Shown here piece by piece: positions 16,668 to 25,861 of a DNA stretch of 64,000 nt. Both the position numbers and the translations under genes were made by a program. The notes under the pieces are model-generated. The model had not been told where the DNA came from. It searched no databases and saw only the letters and a list, made by a program, of their open reading frames with translations. Within the stretch, counting starts at the first letter, position 1, and every line of letters starts with the position of its first letter. The DNA comes from JAKVAV01 sp047632755. Lineage in GTDB: Bacteria; Bacteroidota; Bacteroidia; Flavobacteriales_D; Cryomorphaceae. Location: assembly GCA_047632755.1 (NCBI GenBank), contig JBLIDT010000009.1:1-64000 (forward strand). The letters run 5' to 3'.

Positions 16668-17348
16668 CTAAATGGTGTCGTCAACCAAATGTTCAGCAAT
16701 ATCCATCTGGTCATCTCCAGATGAGAACCCTACAATGTCTTTGTATGCAGCATAACTTATGCAATAGCTGACTGGGAATGTGATCAAAAGCCCTACCACT
16801 AGAAACAACATTCCTACTATATTCAAAATTCCCAATATGAGCAGTAGCGCAAAGAAGTGAAACCATTTCTTGTTTACGAGCTTGACGCTCAGAGTAACCG
16901 ATTCCCAAAAATCCAAGCCTGCAAAAATGATTAGCGGAATTGATAGGCTTATTGCAACGGAAAACCATATTCCCGGAAGGACCAGAAAGACAATTCCGAT
17001 TGCAATAAGTATTCCCGTTACAAAAGTCACAAGGAATAACGGAACGATATAGTCGAATCCTTTGAAGAAATCGTTGAACTCCAAAGTGCCCTCTTGATCT
17101 AATTTCCGTGCTCCAATGAAAAGGCCTGCAGTCAAAGCAGGAGTTAAGAGGTAAGACGCTATTTGTCCTAAAATGGGTACAAAAGACAAAGCTGTCAAGA
17201 TGAGACCTGCAACAAGTCCGTATAAAACAAAAGGACCAGGTTCTTTTTGAAAGAGGCTCCAACCTTCAGAGAAGTATTTCTCCAGTTCAAAAGAATACCC
17301 GTTTTGAATCTTTTGTTCGATTCGTCTATTGTCTTCTTGAATGCGCAT
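16668..17348 (-). CDS. Multi-span membrane protein of unknown function
   Basis: 226 residues. A cytoplasmic N-terminus of about 30 residues (FELEKYFSEGWSLFQKEPG) precedes some five or six hydrophobic helices, including LILTALSFVPILGQIASYLL and FVTGILIAIGIVFLVLPGIW. The 'W-x-L-F-x-x-x-P' entry followed by paired helices is seen in uncharacterised Bacteroidota membrane proteins; I cannot name a family. It lies 22 bases downstream of the DUF58 gene on the same strand and is therefore the likely last gene of the MoxR/SpoIIM island. Confidence 0.6.
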   Translation of the reverse strand: MRIQEDNRRIEQKIQNGYSFELEKYFSEGWSLFQKEPGPFVLYGLVAGLILTALSFVPILGQIASYLLTPALTAGLFIGARKLDQEGTLEFNDFFKGFDYIVPLFLVTFVTGILIAIGIVFLVLPGIWFSVAISLSIPLIIFAGLDFWESVTLSVKLVNKKWFHFFALLLILGILNIVGMLFLVVGLLITFPVSYCISYAAYKDIVGFSSGDDQMDIAEHLVDDTI

Positions 17349-17370
17349 GTGCGATAGATTTACTGGTAAA

Positions 17371-18705
17371 TTAAATGATTCCTCGCGACTTTAGCTCCAT
17401 GTACTTATTTATCACCTCTACAGAGAGCTGCTCAGGTTCACAAGAAATAGTTTGAATCCCCTGTTTTCTTAGCTTATTAGCGATCTCTTCACGCTCGCTC
17501 GCTTGCTTCGCGGCCAAAGTGACACGGTACACATCTTCTACTGATTCTTTGGGCTGGTCGGCCTTATCCATCAGCTCAGAATCTTTAAAGAGAACCATCA
17601 CTAAGAGGTGCTTACGACTTATTTTTTTGAGAAGAGGCAATGCCCGATCAGCGGTATGTTTGGTTTCAAAATTAGCGAAGAGAAGTATCAAACTTCTATT
17701 TCTGGCTAGTCGATTCACCGATTTGAACAATAGCTCAAAATCGGGTTCTAGGGTTCTCTCTTTTTCGTGGTAAAGAGAGTCGAGTATTTTTCTGATTTGT
17801 CCTGATCGATTCTCCGCTCGAAGCGCAGTTCCAATTTTATTTGAAAATGTAATTAGGCCAACATTGTCATATTTCTTCAAAGCTACATTTGAGATAGCCA
17901 GAGTGGCGTTGATCGCATAATCCAAGTAGGTAACATTGCGAAAAGCCATCTTCATAGCTCGTCCTTTACTGATGACACAATAGAGGTTTTGGCTTCGCTC
18001 ATCTTGGTAATGATTTACCATGAGTTCGCGAGTCTTACCAGTCGCCTTCCAGTTTATGCTCCGGTAATCATCACCCTCCGTAAATGGAGAAATTTGTTCA
18101 AATTCATAACTCTGTCCTATTCGTTTGTGCCGCTTATGGCCCATCGGCGACGCCATTCTACTAAAAGCCAATAGCTCGGTATCATGCATTTGTTTTATGC
18201 TAGGATACACGGCGATTTCTCTTTCCAAGGGCAATGATATTCGGCGTTTTATGAAGTGCAAGGGGCCTTCCAACAGTACGTTTAAGGTACCGAACTTGTA
18301 TATCCCTCGATCGATTGGTCTCATCTTGTACATGGCTGTGTTTCTGCCAGGTTCAAGAGTTTTTTCAATCCTGAAGTTGCGCTTTTGCAACTGATCGGGC
18401 AATTCGTCGATTATAGTCGCCTGAAGGGGCATCGGGCTGCTGAGCTCAAGAAGTATTTTGACTTCAGTATCATCCGTCAACCCTAAGATCTTTGGCAATT
18501 CTCGTTTGCCTTTTAGTTTTACATTCTTGCTGAAAAGGATGACCGCATCAGCAGCGCTGAGAACAACCAGCATAGCTGCCACCACCTGCCCAAGCCGAAA
18601 GAGCATTGGAAAACTGAAACCGAATGCACATAAAAATATAGCAGTGGCTCCCGTCGTAAAAAATAGGGGAGTTAACCAAAGTTTTTGTGCCCAGCCTTTT
18701 CTCAT
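17371..18705 (-). CDS. DUF58 domain-containing protein
   Basis: 444 residues. Two membrane helices at the N-terminus (residues about 13-55) are followed by a beta-rich region and the DUF58 core (GDDYRSINWKATGKTRELMV, residues about 212-232). After it comes a von Willebrand A-like domain in which the expected metal-site DKSRSM-like motif reads SKGRAM, so the first MIDAS aspartate is Ser246. DUF58 proteins are partners of MoxR ATPases. Its ATG overlaps the end of the MoxR gene by four bases, confirming coupling. Confidence 0.9.
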   Translation of the reverse strand: MRKGWAQKLWLTPLFFTTGATAIFLCAFGFSFPMLFRLGQVVAAMLVVLSAADAVILFSKNVKLKGKRELPKILGLTDDTEVKILLELSSPMPLQATIIDELPDQLQKRNFRIEKTLEPGRNTAMYKMRPIDRGIYKFGTLNVLLEGPLHFIKRRISLPLEREIAVYPSIKQMHDTELLAFSRMASPMGHKRHKRIGQSYEFEQISPFTEGDDYRSINWKATGKTRELMVNHYQDERSQNLYCVISKGRAMKMAFRNVTYLDYAINATLAISNVALKKYDNVGLITFSNKIGTALRAENRSGQIRKILDSLYHEKERTLEPDFELLFKSVNRLARNRSLILLFANFETKHTADRALPLLKKISRKHLLVMVLFKDSELMDKADQPKESVEDVYRVTLAAKQASEREEIANKLRKQGIQTISCEPEQLSVEVINKYMELKSRGII

Positions 18706-19754
18706 TTAGGCACCTCTACTTTTCGGATTAAGCTCTCTATTACTTCTTTGAGTTCTATTCCTTCTATTTCACGCTCGTAGCTTAAGATCAAGCGGTGATT
18801 CAAAACAGGGAAAACCGCTTTTTTGATGTCGTCGGGTGTTACGAAACCGCGTCCGTTCATCAATGCCAATGCTTTCGAAGCTTTGAGGATACCCAAAGAG
18901 GCTCTGGGTGACGCGCCCAAATAAAGGTCGCTATTGTTTCTCGTGCGGTCTACTATTTGGGCAATGTAAGTGATGAGTTCATCCTTGATGAAAATCTGCT
19001 CCACCACTTTTCGGAATTTGAGGAGATCTGCACCACTAAGCACGGGGTTAATCTGGTCTTCACGATTTCCGTAGAAGTCAGATTTGAATCTTCTAAGCAT
19101 GATTTCCTCCTCTTCGAGACTGGGGTAGGTAGCCACCAGCTTAAAGATGAAACGGTCGAGCTGTGCTTCGGGCAGTTTATAGGTTCCTTCCTGCTCTACA
19201 GGGTTTTGGGTAGCCACTACAAAAAATGGAGGGTCGAGCTTGTAAGTATGCCCATCCACACTCACCTGCTTCTCTTCCATTACTTCCATAAGGGCGGCCT
19301 GGGTCTTGGCTGGAGCTCGGTTTATCTCATCTATCAGAACTACATTGCTGAAAATCGGCCCCTTTTTGTAATGAAACTCGGAACGCTTCATGTCAAATAC
19401 CGTGGTTCCAATAATGTCGGTTGGCATTAGGTCAGGCGTAAACTGAATACGCGTGAAGTCTACCGCGATACATTTGGCTAAGAGTTTTGAAATCAACGTT
19501 TTCGCAACACCAGGAACACCTTCTAACAGAACGTGTCCATCGGTGAGAAGGGCTGCAATCATGAAGTTGATAATCTCCAACTGACCGACGATCACTTTCT
19601 CAATTTCCTTTCGGATTTTGTCAATAGCAAGGCCTGTCTCGTATGCTTCCGCGCTGAGCTGACTTTCAGGGATAGACTCCTTTGGTGGCATTTTGGGAAC
19701 CGCGTTTTCTTCTTTTGGCGTTTCGCTCTCTTGGCTTTCGTTTTCTAGGGACAT
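18702..19754 (-). CDS. MoxR-family AAA+ ATPase
   Basis: 350 residues. After an acidic, Pro/Glu-rich N-terminal stretch of about 40 residues comes the AAA+ module: Walker A LEGVPGVAKTL, Walker B VVLIDEINRAP, sensor 1 VVATQNPVEQEGTY, and lid GASPRASLGILKASKALALM. MoxR proteins act as chaperone-like ATPases that insert cofactors or activate vWA-domain partners. Neighbouring DUF58, DUF4350 and DUF4129 genes form the standard module in this phylum. Confidence 0.95.
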   Translation of the reverse strand: MSLENESQESETPKEENAVPKMPPKESIPESQLSAEAYETGLAIDKIRKEIEKVIVGQLEIINFMIAALLTDGHVLLEGVPGVAKTLISKLLAKCIAVDFTRIQFTPDLMPTDIIGTTVFDMKRSEFHYKKGPIFSNVVLIDEINRAPAKTQAALMEVMEEKQVSVDGHTYKLDPPFFVVATQNPVEQEGTYKLPEAQLDRFIFKLVATYPSLEEEEIMLRRFKSDFYGNREDQINPVLSGADLLKFRKVVEQIFIKDELITYIAQIVDRTRNNSDLYLGASPRASLGILKASKALALMNGRGFVTPDDIKKAVFPVLNHRLILSYEREIEGIELKEVIESLIRKVEVPK

Positions 19755-20959
19755 CGTAAATAGAATTCAGTTATTTCGCGATCAATTTTAAGTAGTTCGC
19801 TATCATTCAAGGTGCTATTGTATCGCGAGCGCTCCAGCTGCTTGAAAAATAGCTCAATATAATCCTTATCCAGTTTTAATTTAGCCGAAGCCAACTCATA
19901 GAAGTCATCATCGAGCTTGTTTGCATTAAGGCTGTACCTATTTCGCAAAAATGATTGAAGCAGCTTTACCTGACTCTGCAAGATATCCCGATGGCTTCCC
20001 TCTTTGCGAAACAAGCGATAAACCATATCTAAGTAGGCCGATGTTTGATTTTCGGGCAATGATACCACAGGAATGGCTCTTTGCTTTCGGCGCATACTGT
20101 TGATGATGTAAAGCAACGCCAGGACCAAAGTGAGGTACCAAGCCCATTTTAATGATTGATGTGCTAGAATAAACTTGAGTGGGCTTTCGCCAATATTGGG
20201 ACCTCCGCCGTTTAATGATGATGATGCAATTCCTGGTTCGAGATAATAGACGCTTTCGCCTTCCACTTGGCCAATCAATCCATTTACGTAGTTGAACACG
20301 CTATCTTCTCTAAAATGGTAATTGGTAAAAACGAGTGGAGTCGTATGCAGAAGCAGCTTTCCGTTTTCCGTTTTTTTCTCGATCAGGTTGGCGTGTTTTT
20401 CTCCGTTAATTTCAATAAACCCCATTTCCTCCGAGCACGGCAAATCTTTGAAGTAAATCCATGAATGCAAGCTGGGTTCATTGAACGCATCGAGGGAAAG
20501 CTCAAAAGATGCGCTTCCATCCTCAACCTTGATCGACATGGACTCCTGCTTATCCGATAGGGATTGGCCTGCGTCTGCGCCGCAATCATCTAAGTAGCGC
20601 AGGGTCTTTCCCGCCAATGTGGAGCTGATTAGCAGATTATTGCCCTTGTCTACAAATTGCTTTAGAAGGGAGGCTTCTGTAGAATCTATCCAAGCGTAAC
20701 CGGCAATATAGACCATGGTCTTCCCAGTGCTTTCCAAGTAACTGGTATCTGCAAAAAGTCCTTCGAGCACTTCAAATTCAGCGGCTGACTCCGCTAAGAC
20801 TCCTTTGAATAAACTCAGATCGTAAGGTTGGAGACCATCATCATTGTACGTTTCATTCCAAGCATACCGTTTATTGGCTTGAGCCAAAAAATAGACTACC
20901 CCAAGTAGCACTACTGCGGCAATTGCAATCAATATGCTGTTCTTGCGATTCTTATCCAT
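19745..20959 (-). CDS. DUF4350 domain-containing membrane protein
   Basis: 404 residues. A single helix near the N-terminus (ILIAIAAVVLLGVVYFLAQ, residues about 10-28) precedes a periplasmic domain of about 240 residues resembling the DUF4350/GATase-like fold (DLSLFKGVLAESAAEFEVLE; LLISSTLAGKTLRYLDDC). A second helix (WYLTLVLALLYIINSM, near 272) returns the chain to the cytoplasm for a helical C-terminal domain. Overlaps both neighbours by several bases. Function unknown; always seen with MoxR/DUF58. Confidence 0.85.
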   Translation of the reverse strand: MDKNRKNSILIAIAAVVLLGVVYFLAQANKRYAWNETYNDDGLQPYDLSLFKGVLAESAAEFEVLEGLFADTSYLESTGKTMVYIAGYAWIDSTEASLLKQFVDKGNNLLISSTLAGKTLRYLDDCGADAGQSLSDKQESMSIKVEDGSASFELSLDAFNEPSLHSWIYFKDLPCSEEMGFIEINGEKHANLIEKKTENGKLLLHTTPLVFTNYHFREDSVFNYVNGLIGQVEGESVYYLEPGIASSSLNGGGPNIGESPLKFILAHQSLKWAWYLTLVLALLYIINSMRRKQRAIPVVSLPENQTSAYLDMVYRLFRKEGSHRDILQSQVKLLQSFLRNRYSLNANKLDDDFYELASAKLKLDKDYIELFFKQLERSRYNSTLNDSELLKIDREITEFYLRCP

Positions 20960-21581
20960 TTTTTATGGATTCGATGAATGCTAAAAATCGAGGCTCGGCT
21001 CGGTCAAAATCAAGTTGATTCACCTCATTCGCTCCGTACCAAGTGAATTCATGGAGAAGTGTCAGCTGGAAGAAATCTTGGGCTTTTTCCTGCCACGACA
21101 TTTCTTGAGTGTACTCGCGGTTGGTCTTGTCGGCTGCGGCTTTGAGCTTGCCTTGAGAGTCAAGGTGCTTAATTATAATCTGATAGAGTATTCTCGTCGC
21201 TTCGCGAAAGTTCTTCTCTTCTTTTGCTTTTTTGTGCGCAGCCCACAGCTCTGCGAGCGGCGATAAAGCAGTTGGACCTTCTTCAGCAGAATCTACCTCT
21301 AACGCATTTTCTTTCTTTCCTTCAGATTTGACTCGATTACTCGTGACTAGGCGCACCACGATGAATATCAGTAAAGCCGCCAAAATCGCAATTGCGATGT
21401 ATCGGAAAGCCACCACCCAGTCTAGGGTATTGATACCCGGTGCGTCGAAACCAAGTTCCTGCACTTCGGGCGGAGCTTCATTGAACTCCATTCCTTCTTT
21501 GTCATCCAGCCACGTTTTGCGGTCGAGTGGGGCTTGTATGTAGTGAAATTGCCCTGCCAGATATGTGATTCGCTCCATCAT
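20952..21581 (-). CDS. DUF4129-like membrane protein
   Basis: 209 residues with one central membrane helix (FRYIAIAILAALLIFIVVRL, residues about 60-80). The C-terminal cytoplasmic part (REATRILYQIIIKHLDSQGK; LHEFTWYGANEVNQLDFDRA) matches the DUF4129 pattern of a short helical domain containing a Tyr/Trp-Gly motif. Start at 21581; an ATG one codon later is equivalent. Its end overlaps the DUF4350 start and its start overlaps the SpoIIM end, so the run is tightly coupled. Confidence 0.8.
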   Translation of the reverse strand: MMERITYLAGQFHYIQAPLDRKTWLDDKEGMEFNEAPPEVQELGFDAPGINTLDWVVAFRYIAIAILAALLIFIVVRLVTSNRVKSEGKKENALEVDSAEEGPTALSPLAELWAAHKKAKEEKNFREATRILYQIIIKHLDSQGKLKAAADKTNREYTQEMSWQEKAQDFFQLTLLHEFTWYGANEVNQLDFDRAEPRFLAFIESIKNG

Positions 21582-23416
21582 TCTTGTTCCATTCCGTAAG
21601 CCCTGCGCTTGTTTCCGATAGCCTTAACTCTCTGAGCCAAGCCAATTGCATTTTTTGCTTCTTGCGCTGAGTAGTATTCAAGCAATTGGGAAAAAAGCGT
21701 GAGAGGGAGTACCAATGCCAGTCCAAAATGATCGACAATGATCAAACTCATTATGGCCACTTTTTCCTTGACTTCGTAGTCTGCATCAATATTCCATTGG
21801 AGAACCTCCACATAAAACCAAGTGAATGGCGAAGCCAATAAGACTAAGATCAGCATGGATAAGAGTGCAATGGATAGAAAAGTGACGAATACATGCCTTT
21901 TTGTCCCGTTCAAAAGAGCCAGCATTGAGCCAAATGCATTTGGAAGTGATAGTTTTTCCGTAGCGGAAACGACTAGCCAGAAAGTGAGAAAAGGAATAGC
22001 AATGATGCCCAAGGCCGCCACCAATAGTTGATCGCTTAAGATGCTCAATTCAAAAAGCGATACGATGACTAAGATTTTCAAAAAGAGCGATCCATTGACT
22101 TTAATGGATACGCTTGGGTATGCCTTATTAAATTGAAAGAAGCTGAATGCAGCCATAGCCGAGATTAAAACACAATTGAGAAAAAAGCTCAGCGGGAAGA
22201 TCGAATAGTCGTGAAATTGATAAAGGCTGAATGGGTCAAACTCGCTTATGGCAATCAATCCGAGACGTTCCGACCCATTCAGTAAATAAAAGATGAATGT
22301 ATAGATTAGAGCAAAACCCACCGCCACTCCTAAAATCGAAAAGAAAGATTTGCGATACACCATAAAGGTTGTCGTGAAGATTTCTCTTGTTTTTCGAAGT
22401 CCCAATAAATCGGGCAATTCTTGAATCTCGGGTATCAGTTCTTCTTGGTCGATGCTGCGTTTTGGTCTTCCGCGAAAGCGAAGAAAAGGATACCACCAAA
22501 AATAAGCCGCAACGAAAGCAAAGCACATAAAGATGAAGCTTCCTCTCAGCAGATCGGGCATCTCGGTGAGCCGAGTGAAAAAACCTTCAATAAATCCTGC
22601 TGTGATGAAAAACGGCACCAATCCTACCATGATTTTTATAGCCCTTCTGGCGCCAATTATAAAAGATTGTCGTCTTGGCAGCGTGCCTGGAAACAATAGT
22701 CCTCTTCCCATGGTGAGCCCAGCTGCTCCCGCTATTACAATTGATGAAATCTCGAGTGCGCCATGCATCCAAATGGTCAGGAAGCTTTCCTGAAGCAAGT
22801 CACGCTCAATGAAAAAATACTGGAACGTTCCGACCATGACCCCATTGTAAAGCATAATCACCAAGGTGCCAACTCCGAAAAAGGCCCCGAGAACAAACGT
22901 TCTGAAAGCGACCAAAATATTATTGATCGTAATCCTGAAAAACATCCCGAATTCCTCGCTGGATTTGTAAACGCCCATAGGGTCGCCGTTTGCGATGTTT
23001 TCCTCCGTCATCTCCACGTATTCTGCGCCGAGAATGACTTGGGCAAAATCAGGATCATGAATAGTTGACAGAATCCCGATGGCCATAGACACTAGAAAAA
23101 AGAGGAGTGAAATATTCAATTCTCTTTTTGCTTCGTAGAGCGCTAAGGGGAGTTCATTGATCCAAAACCAGGTAAATTTTTTCGATTTATCCCCGCGTTG
23201 TCGATTGAGCTTGAGATAGATGCTTTGGGCCAAGCCGTTGAGGTAAACTCTGATACTCCGTTTGGAATAGTGCGTTCGCGAATACGACAGATCTTCAGTA
23301 ATCTGTGAGAATAAATCGCTGAATTCTTCGGGGTTGACTTGTGATTTCGCCTGTGACGCCTTCTCAAATCGTGCCCAATTCTTCTGATTTTGCTCTACAA
23401 ATCTTTTCTCACGCAT
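21578..23416 (-). CDS. SpoIIM (stage II sporulation protein M) family membrane protein, extended
   Basis: 612 residues. The first half (to about residue 320) is the SpoIIM/DUF95 domain: VNPEEFSDLFSQITEDLSYS, then helices with NNILVAFRTFVLGAFFGVGT and WMHGALEISSIVIAGAAGLTMGRGL. The second half holds further helices with no named domain. Family members are usually about 320 residues, so this is a fusion with what is probably a separate membrane protein elsewhere. Despite the name it has no link to spores here; it belongs to the MoxR island. First gene on the minus strand, divergent from the RDD gene. Confidence 0.88.
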   Translation of the reverse strand: MREKRFVEQNQKNWARFEKASQAKSQVNPEEFSDLFSQITEDLSYSRTHYSKRSIRVYLNGLAQSIYLKLNRQRGDKSKKFTWFWINELPLALYEAKRELNISLLFFLVSMAIGILSTIHDPDFAQVILGAEYVEMTEENIANGDPMGVYKSSEEFGMFFRITINNILVAFRTFVLGAFFGVGTLVIMLYNGVMVGTFQYFFIERDLLQESFLTIWMHGALEISSIVIAGAAGLTMGRGLLFPGTLPRRQSFIIGARRAIKIMVGLVPFFITAGFIEGFFTRLTEMPDLLRGSFIFMCFAFVAAYFWWYPFLRFRGRPKRSIDQEELIPEIQELPDLLGLRKTREIFTTTFMVYRKSFFSILGVAVGFALIYTFIFYLLNGSERLGLIAISEFDPFSLYQFHDYSIFPLSFFLNCVLISAMAAFSFFQFNKAYPSVSIKVNGSLFLKILVIVSLFELSILSDQLLVAALGIIAIPFLTFWLVVSATEKLSLPNAFGSMLALLNGTKRHVFVTFLSIALLSMLILVLLASPFTWFYVEVLQWNIDADYEVKEKVAIMSLIIVDHFGLALVLPLTLFSQLLEYYSAQEAKNAIGLAQRVKAIGNKRRAYGMEQE

Positions 23417-23526
23417 TTGTCTGGGTCAAGCACTCGAAGGTATTTAATTTCCTCTTTTTGAAAGAAGAAAATGTCTCTAGGTGCTTGAATCTTATCATTC
23501 GAATCAAATTCTCTAATTTCGACACG

Positions 23527-24240
23527 ATGAGGAAGATCAGTATCACAACAGCTCAAAACATTGTTATCGATTTTAGGCTTGCTACAATCGGTCAGAGGTT
23601 TTTGGCTTTTGCAATTGATATGATCATCGTATCAGCGGCTTCAGCATTTTTGGCTATTTTCCTTTCTATAATTAACACCAATCTTTTGGTGATCAATGGA
23701 TTGGTTGCCATGCTCTACACATTGGTCATGGAACTGGTTTTTTCGGGACAAACTCCTGGAAAGATGGCTTTGAAAATTCGGGTTGTATCCCTAGAAGGCA
23801 AAGAACCAGACCCTCTCGATTTTGTCATTCGCTGGTCTTTTCGAATTATTGATATCTGGTTTAGCCTCGGCGCACTGGCCGTTGTCATGATCAGTACATC
23901 GCCGAGAGCACAAAGATTGGGAGGCGTTCTAAGCAACACGATGGTTGTCAACCTTGGCTCTGAGTCGGGTCTCTCCCTGAGCGATATTTTACGAATCGAG
24001 GATCGATCAAAATACTCCCCTCAGTATTTTGACGTGATTCGCTTTAGCGAAGACGAAATGCTCACGGTAAAAGCAGTGCTCGATCGATATGCCAAATACC
24101 GAAATACAGCTCACTTAACTCTTTTGGAGAATACGGCCAACCAGTGCGGCCAAGTCTTGGAGTTAAATGAAATCCCTGAAAACAAGATTGAGTTTTTACG
24201 CACCCTCATCAAGGATTACATCGTTATCACACGCAGCTGA
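23527..24240 (+). CDS. RDD-family membrane protein
   Basis: 237 residues starting at ATG 23527 (MRKISITTAQNIVIDFRLAT); the longer open frame from 23341 runs back over the start of the divergent SpoIIM gene and was rejected. RDD signature residues are present: AFAIDMIIVSAASAFL (Asp), then QTPGKMALKIRVVSLEG and VIRWSFRIID. Two to three membrane helices plus a soluble C-terminal region of about 80 residues. RDD genes commonly sit next to SpoIIM genes in this phylum, with which this one shares its upstream region. Role unknown. Confidence 0.88.
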   Translation: MRKISITTAQNIVIDFRLATIGQRFLAFAIDMIIVSAASAFLAIFLSIINTNLLVINGLVAMLYTLVMELVFSGQTPGKMALKIRVVSLEGKEPDPLDFVIRWSFRIIDIWFSLGALAVVMISTSPRAQRLGGVLSNTMVVNLGSESGLSLSDILRIEDRSKYSPQYFDVIRFSEDEMLTVKAVLDRYAKYRNTAHLTLLENTANQCGQVLELNEIPENKIEFLRTLIKDYIVITRS

Positions 24241-24710
24241 TGATCATTAGAAAATATCCACCCCAAGAAACCCGCGACCGCATGAAGGTCTGGTGCGACC
24301 TCCAGGAAAGAGCACATTCAGAGGCGAGAAGGAAGCTCTTTAGCTGGGGTGTGTATGGAGAAGAAGCGGAAAACATTCTTGCAGAACTGATCAGTAGTAA
24401 CTACCTCAATGAAGAACGCTTTGCTCGTGCTTTTGCTAGGGGAAAGTCACGGATTAAAGCTTGGGGTTGGAAAAAAATCGAAATGACCTTAAAGGCAAAA
24501 GGAGTTTCGGCCTATAGCCTTAAAGCCGCTCTAGAAGAGATCGATCAAGAAGAGTACTATGCTGGATTGATTCATCTTGCTACAAAAAAGGAACGCTTAA
24601 TATCAGAATCAAATCCTTTTCAGCGAAAGCAGAAACTCTTGCGCTTTTTGGTGGGAAAAGGCTATTCCTACGATGAGTCAAAGAAAGCAGTGGAAGAAGT
24701 TCTGAATTAG
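24240..24710 (+). CDS. recX: Regulatory protein RecX
   Basis: 156 residues made of repeated three-helix units, e.g. RARRKLFSWGVYG-like and YLNEERFARAFARGKSRIKAWG, the RecX signature, followed by KIEMTLKAKGVSAYSLKAAL. RecX binds RecA and limits filament growth. The ATG shares one base with the RDD stop (TGATG), so the two are coupled even though functionally unrelated. Confidence 0.92.
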   Translation: MIIRKYPPQETRDRMKVWCDLQERAHSEARRKLFSWGVYGEEAENILAELISSNYLNEERFARAFARGKSRIKAWGWKKIEMTLKAKGVSAYSLKAALEEIDQEEYYAGLIHLATKKERLISESNPFQRKQKLLRFLVGKGYSYDESKKAVEEVLN

Positions 24711-24713
24711 TCC

Positions 24714-24741
24714 TTGGGACTTATCATTTCTGTTATTTTTG
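24714..24741 (+). promoter_or_regulatory. Promoter of prfB
   Basis: TTG at 24714-24716, a 17-base spacer (slightly short) and TATTTTTG at 24734-24741, a full -7 consensus. The box ends four bases before the prfB ATG, predicting a nearly leaderless mRNA. Confidence 0.5.
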
Positions 24742-24745
24742 CGGT

Positions 24746-25835
24746 ATGATCACAATAGACAGTATAGCGCAGCTTGCTGGGCGTCTGGAGGCGCTAAGGG
24801 GGTATCTTTGACATACCTGGCAAGCTAACAGAAATAGAAGAAGAGGAAAAGCACACTTTGGATCCCGACTTTTGGGGCAATTCAAAAAAGGCGGAGCAGA
24901 TTCTCAAAAAAATTCGAAATAAGAAAGTCTGGACTGACGCTTACGCCGATGTGGAAACCAAGATAGAAGACCTTCGGGTGCTCTATGATTTCTTCAAAGA
25001 GGGCGAGGCTGAAGCCACTGACGTGACCGAGCAATACGAAGCTACTATGGTTGCTATGGATGAGCTCGAGTTTAAGAATATGCTCTCTGCCGAGGAGGAT
25101 GGTATGGACGCCGTTATGCAAATAACCGCTGGTGCTGGAGGTACAGAAAGTTGCGACTGGGCTGCGATGCTCATGCGCATGTACATCATGTGGGGCGATA
25201 AAGGTGGTATGAAGATCAAGGAACTTGCCATCCAAGACGGAGATGTTGCTGGGATAAAATCGGTCACCTTAGAATTTGCAGGAGAGTTTGCCTTTGGTTA
25301 CTTGAAAGGAGAGAATGGGGTGCATCGATTGGTGCGCATTAGCCCCTTTGATTCCAATGCCAAGCGGCACACTTCTTTCGTATCGGTATATGTTTATCCT
25401 TTGGTAGACGACACCATCGAAATCCATGTGAACCCAGCAGATATTACATGGGATACCTTCCGTTCGGGAGGTGCGGGAGGCCAAAACGTGAACAAGGTGG
25501 AGACGGGAGTGCGACTTCGTCACAAGCCTACGGGTATCATAATCGACAATACTGAAACACGTTCTCAGCTTGGAAACAAGGAGAAAGCCATGCAGCTTTT
25601 GAAGTCTCAGCTCTATGAGATGGAGATTGCGAAGAAATTGGAGGCGAGACAAGAAATTGAAGCCAGTAAGATGAAGATTGAGTGGGGTTCGCAGATCAGA
25701 AATTACGTGATGCAGCCTTATCAACTCGTGAAAGATGTACGGACAGGACACGAAACATCAAACGTTGATGACGTCTTGAACGGCGATATTGACGGATTTT
25801 TGAAGGCCTACCTCATGGAGCACGGAAACGCATAA
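24746..25835 (+). CDS. prfB: Peptide chain release factor 2 (RF2), made by +1 programmed frameshift
   Basis: Recognises UGA and UAA stop codons and releases the peptide. The gene starts at ATG 24746, reads 21 codons (MITIDSIAQLAGRLEALRGYL), meets an in-frame TGA at 24809-24811 and continues in the +1 frame from GAC at 24810, giving about 362 residues. The stop-codon recognition motif SPF is at residues 199-201 and the catalytic GGQ at 244-246, close to E. coli RF2 numbering. The frame seen from TTG 24858 alone would lack the first 37 residues. When RF2 is scarce the TGA is read slowly and shifting increases, so the gene regulates itself. Confidence 0.97.
24797..24812 (+). promoter_or_regulatory. 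prfB +1 frameshift signal
   Basis: AGGGGGTATCTTTGAC: an SD-like AGGGGG three bases before the slip codon CTT, then TGA with a following C (the weakest stop context). This is the same motif as in E. coli prfB. After slippage CTT to TTT, decoding resumes with GAC. Confidence 0.96.
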
Positions 25836-25861
25836 TTATGGGTGTCTATAGAATCCATCAT

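Noticed and set aside
21822..22793. Several plus-strand open frames opposite the SpoIIM gene
   Set aside because: They are antisense shadows with no domains, no promoter and basic, low-complexity translations.
21578..23416. Sporulation function suggested by the SpoIIM name
   Set aside because: The family is widespread in non-sporulating Bacteroidota and here lies in a MoxR island; no other sporulation gene is present.
23341..23526. Longer RDD-protein frame
   Set aside because: Overlaps the start of the divergent SpoIIM gene; the ATG at 23527 gives a normal RDD N-terminus.
24858..25835. TTG start at 24858 for RF2
   Set aside because: It would lack the first 37 residues; the +1 frameshift cassette at 24797-24812 supplies the correct N-terminus.
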